Source: Aeromonas rivipollensis (GTDB lineage Bacteria > Pseudomonadota > Gammaproteobacteria > Enterobacterales > Aeromonadaceae). From it: a stretch of DNA of 64,000 bases. The notes beneath the pieces were generated by a model that searched no databases, was not told the origin of the DNA, and saw only the letters and a program-made list of their open reading frames with translations. Positions 62,191 through 64,000 of this stretch are shown here, in pieces (within the stretch, counting starts at the first letter, position 1; the number at the start of each line of letters is the position of its first letter). The position numbers and the translations under genes were made by a program. The stretch covers positions 62,001 to 126,000 of the forward strand of contig NZ_JAAILA010000025.1 in assembly GCF_010974825.1 (NCBI RefSeq), written 5' to 3'.

Positions 62191-63597
62191 ATGACCAAAT
62201 TCAAGTTCCCGTCAGCCTACACCATATTGTTTGTGCTGATCGCCCTGGTGGCCGCCCTGAGCTGGATAGTGCCGGCCGGCAAATACGACATGGTAATGAA
62301 TGAAGCCCTCGGCAAGGAAGTGCCGGTGGCTGGCACCTACAAGCTGGTAGAGGCCAATCCCCAGGGGATAGTCGACGTGTTGCTGGCACCCATCGACGGC
62401 CTCTACAACCACGACACCTATGAGGCAGGCGCCATCGACGTCTCCCTCTTCATCCTGATCATCGGCGGCTTCCTTGGCATAGTGACCAAGACCGGGGCCA
62501 TCGATGCCGGTATCGAGCGCGTCACCGATCGTCTGCGTGGCCGCGAGGAGTGGATGATCCCTATCCTGATGGCGCTGTTCGCCGCAGGGGGCACCATCTA
62601 CGGCATGGCGGAAGAGTCGCTGCCCTTCTACACCCTGCTGGTGCCCGTGATGATGGCCGCCCGCTTCGACCCCGTGGTCGCCGCCGCGACAGTGTTGCTC
62701 GGCGCCGGTATCGGTACCCTGGGCTCCACCATCAACCCGTTCGCCACCGTGATTGCCGCCAACGCGGCCGGCATCTCCTTCACCGACGGCATCTGGCTGC
62801 GGGTCGCCATGCTGGTGGCCGGCTGGCTGCTGTGCGTCGCCTACGTGATGCGTTACGCCAAGATGGTGCGCAACGACCCCAGCAAGTCCCTGGTGGCCGA
62901 CAAGTGGGATGAGAACCGTGCCCACTTCCTCGGCAACAAGAGCGATCAGATGCTGGAGTTCACTCTGACTCGCAAGATAGTGCTGGGGATCTTCGTCGCC
63001 GCCTTCGCCGTGATGATCTACGGGGTGGCCGTGCTCGGTTGGTGGATGGCGCAGATCTCCGGTGTCTTCCTGGCCGCCGCCATCATAGTCGGTCTCATCT
63101 CCCGCATGAGCGAGGAGGAGCTGACCTCCAACTTCATCGACGGTGCCCGTGACCTGCTCGGCGTGGCCCTCATCATAGGTATCGCCCGCGGTATAGTGGT
63201 GGTGATGGACAACGGCATGATCACCCACACCATCTTGAACAGCGCGGAAGGCATAGTGACCGGCCTCTCCACTGTGGTGTTCATCAACGTGATGTTCGTG
63301 CTGGAAGTGGTGCTCTCCTTCCTGGTGCCGTCCTCCTCCGGTCTGGCGGTGCTGACCATGCCGATCATGGCGCCCCTTGCCGACTTCGCCAACGTGGGCC
63401 GCGAGCTGGTGGTCACCGCCTACCAGTCTGCCTCCGGTCTGGTGAACCTGGTGACCCCGACCTCAGCCGTGGTCATGGGTGGCCTGGCCATCGCCAAGGT
63501 GCCCTATGTGCGCTGGCTGAAGTGGGTGGCACCGCTGCTTGGCATACTGACTGTGCTGATTGTGGTCTGCCTGAGCCTGGGGGCCCTGCTCTCCTGA
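62191..63597 (+). CDS. arcD: YfcC-family arginine/ornithine antiporter (ArcD role)
   Basis: 468 residues, about 12 membrane helices. YfcC/DcuC-superfamily motifs are GGFLGIVTKTGAIDAGI, GTIYGMAEESLPFYTLLVP, GAGIGTLGSTINPFATVIAANAAG and VVLSFLVPSSSGLAVLTMPI. It is not the APC-type ArcD of Pseudomonas. As the fourth gene of the arc operon it most likely exchanges arginine for ornithine (inference from position). Confidence 0.9.
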   Translation: MTKFKFPSAYTILFVLIALVAALSWIVPAGKYDMVMNEALGKEVPVAGTYKLVEANPQGIVDVLLAPIDGLYNHDTYEAGAIDVSLFILIIGGFLGIVTKTGAIDAGIERVTDRLRGREEWMIPILMALFAAGGTIYGMAEESLPFYTLLVPVMMAARFDPVVAAATVLLGAGIGTLGSTINPFATVIAANAAGISFTDGIWLRVAMLVAGWLLCVAYVMRYAKMVRNDPSKSLVADKWDENRAHFLGNKSDQMLEFTLTRKIVLGIFVAAFAVMIYGVAVLGWWMAQISGVFLAAAIIVGLISRMSEEELTSNFIDGARDLLGVALIIGIARGIVVVMDNGMITHTILNSAEGIVTGLSTVVFINVMFVLEVVLSFLVPSSSGLAVLTMPIMAPLADFANVGRELVVTAYQSASGLVNLVTPTSAVVMGGLAIAKVPYVRWLKWVAPLLGILTVLIVVCLSLGALLS

Positions 63598-63627
63598 GTG
63601 AAGTAGCACGAGAAGACGAGTCGAATG

Positions 63628-63657
63628 AAACGGGAGCCTGCGGGCTCCCGTTTTTTT
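63628..63657 (+). terminator. Terminator of the arc operon
   Basis: ACGGGAGCC-TGCG-GGCTCCCGT is followed by TTTTTT, 31 bases after arcD. Confidence 0.92.
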
Positions 63658-63678
63658 ATGGCCTAGATGACAGGCAAT

Positions 63679-63703
63679 AAAAAGGCGACCCAGGGGTCGC
63701 CTT
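63679..63703 (-). terminator. Terminator of argR
   Basis: On the minus strand AAGGCGACC-CCTG-GGTCGCCTT is followed by TTTT. Confidence 0.88.
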
Positions 63704-63721
63704 GCTGCATTCGGGGCTGGC

Positions 63722-64000
63722 TTAGCGCGCCTGCTCCAGGGTGCGCACCACGGCGGCATGGGCCTGGCGAGTGCGACTGATGTGGCGCGGGGCTATCAGC
63801 ACCACATCGTTGCCGGCGACGGCCCCCAGGATCTCGGGATCGGCGTGGCGATCCAGCAGACGGGCCACCACGGTCGCGGCGCCCGGGGTGGTGTGCACCA
63901 GCACCATCTGCTGGTTGTGCACCACGGCGCGCACCATGTCGTGTACGGAGCGGGTGCTGCCGGCGGGTTCCAGCTGATCGTCCACTAGCGTGTAGACCTT
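63722..64000 (-). CDS. argR: Arginine repressor ArgR, C-terminal part (runs off the right edge)
   Basis: The frame is open from the window edge (KVYTLVDDQLEP...) to a stop at 63722, 92 residues. MVLVHTTPGAATVVARLLDR and EILGAVAGNDVVLIAP match the ArgR hexamerisation and arginine-binding domain (E. coli VVIHTSPGAAQLIARLLD). The DNA-binding half lies outside. It converges on the arc operon and likely regulates it. The tail is shorter and more basic than E. coli ArgR. Confidence 0.9.
   Translation of the reverse strand, partial: KVYTLVDDQLEPAGSTRSVHDMVRAVVHNQQMVLVHTTPGAATVVARLLDRHADPEILGAVAGNDVVLIAPRHISRTRQAHAAVVRTLEQAR

Overview
The window looks like a chromosomal segment of a high-GC gammaproteobacterium, most likely Aeromonas. 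The evidence is a spuBCDEFGH-type polyamine locus, nirBDC-cysG, hslVU-ftsN-argS, yigI-recQ, an arcACBD arginine deiminase operon, a GalR-controlled gal/lac/mgl block, and recognisable gammaproteobacterial small RNAs (RyhB and CsrB types). Genus is inferred from gene content and resemblance; no search was run. No prophage, transposase, rRNA or CRISPR array was seen.

Layout. 1-240: start of a DksA/TraR-family gene that runs off the left edge. 0.7-9.1 kb: polyamine catabolism and uptake operon (glutamine-synthetase-like ligase, transaminase, two PotF-type binding proteins, PotGHI). 9.1-16.5 kb: YiiM, tRNA-Pro(CGG), an orphan protein, YigI, RecQ, a small cytochrome c, SelO, a DUF3630-type protein, and YhhQ behind a preQ1-I riboswitch. 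16.5-16.7 kb: a RyhB-type sRNA with an overlapping Fur box. 16.7-24.4 kb: RraA, MgtE, then nirBDC-cysG behind a perfect FNR palindrome. 24.6-33.0 kb: a TetR-ybhGFSR-type ABC exporter operon, then a divergent LysR/MFS pair. 33-38 kb: hslVU, ftsN, argS. 38-40 kb: a LON-domain gene and an ECF sigma/ChrR anti-sigma pair that share the same ECF-type promoter motif. 40-42 kb: uppP and a YghZ-type aldo/keto reductase. 42.2-57 kb: galETKM, galR, lacZ, mglBAC and a chemoreceptor, with three near-consensus GalR operators. 57.1-57.4 kb: a CsrB-type sRNA. 57.8-58.4 kb: two small unknown proteins. 58.8-63.6 kb: arcA-arcC-arcB-arcD. 63.7-64.0 kb: the 3' part of argR.

The genes fall into functional blocks. 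Galactosides enter through Mgl, are split by LacZ and are processed by the Leloir enzymes, with GalR as the common repressor. Nitrite is imported by NirC and reduced by NirBD using siroheme from CysG under FNR/Nar control. Arginine is converted to ornithine, carbamoyl phosphate and ATP by ArcABC and exchanged through ArcD.

The most unusual signal is a repeated architecture. At three unrelated operon junctions (potH-potI, nirB-nirD, tetR-ybhG) the gene boundary has been tandemly duplicated. Each duplication creates short open frames (26, 26, 37 and 30 codons) that start and stop through ATGA overlaps with their neighbours and carry their own Shine-Dalgarno sequence. The 3' end of galR is also repeated downstream of the gene, there without an open frame.
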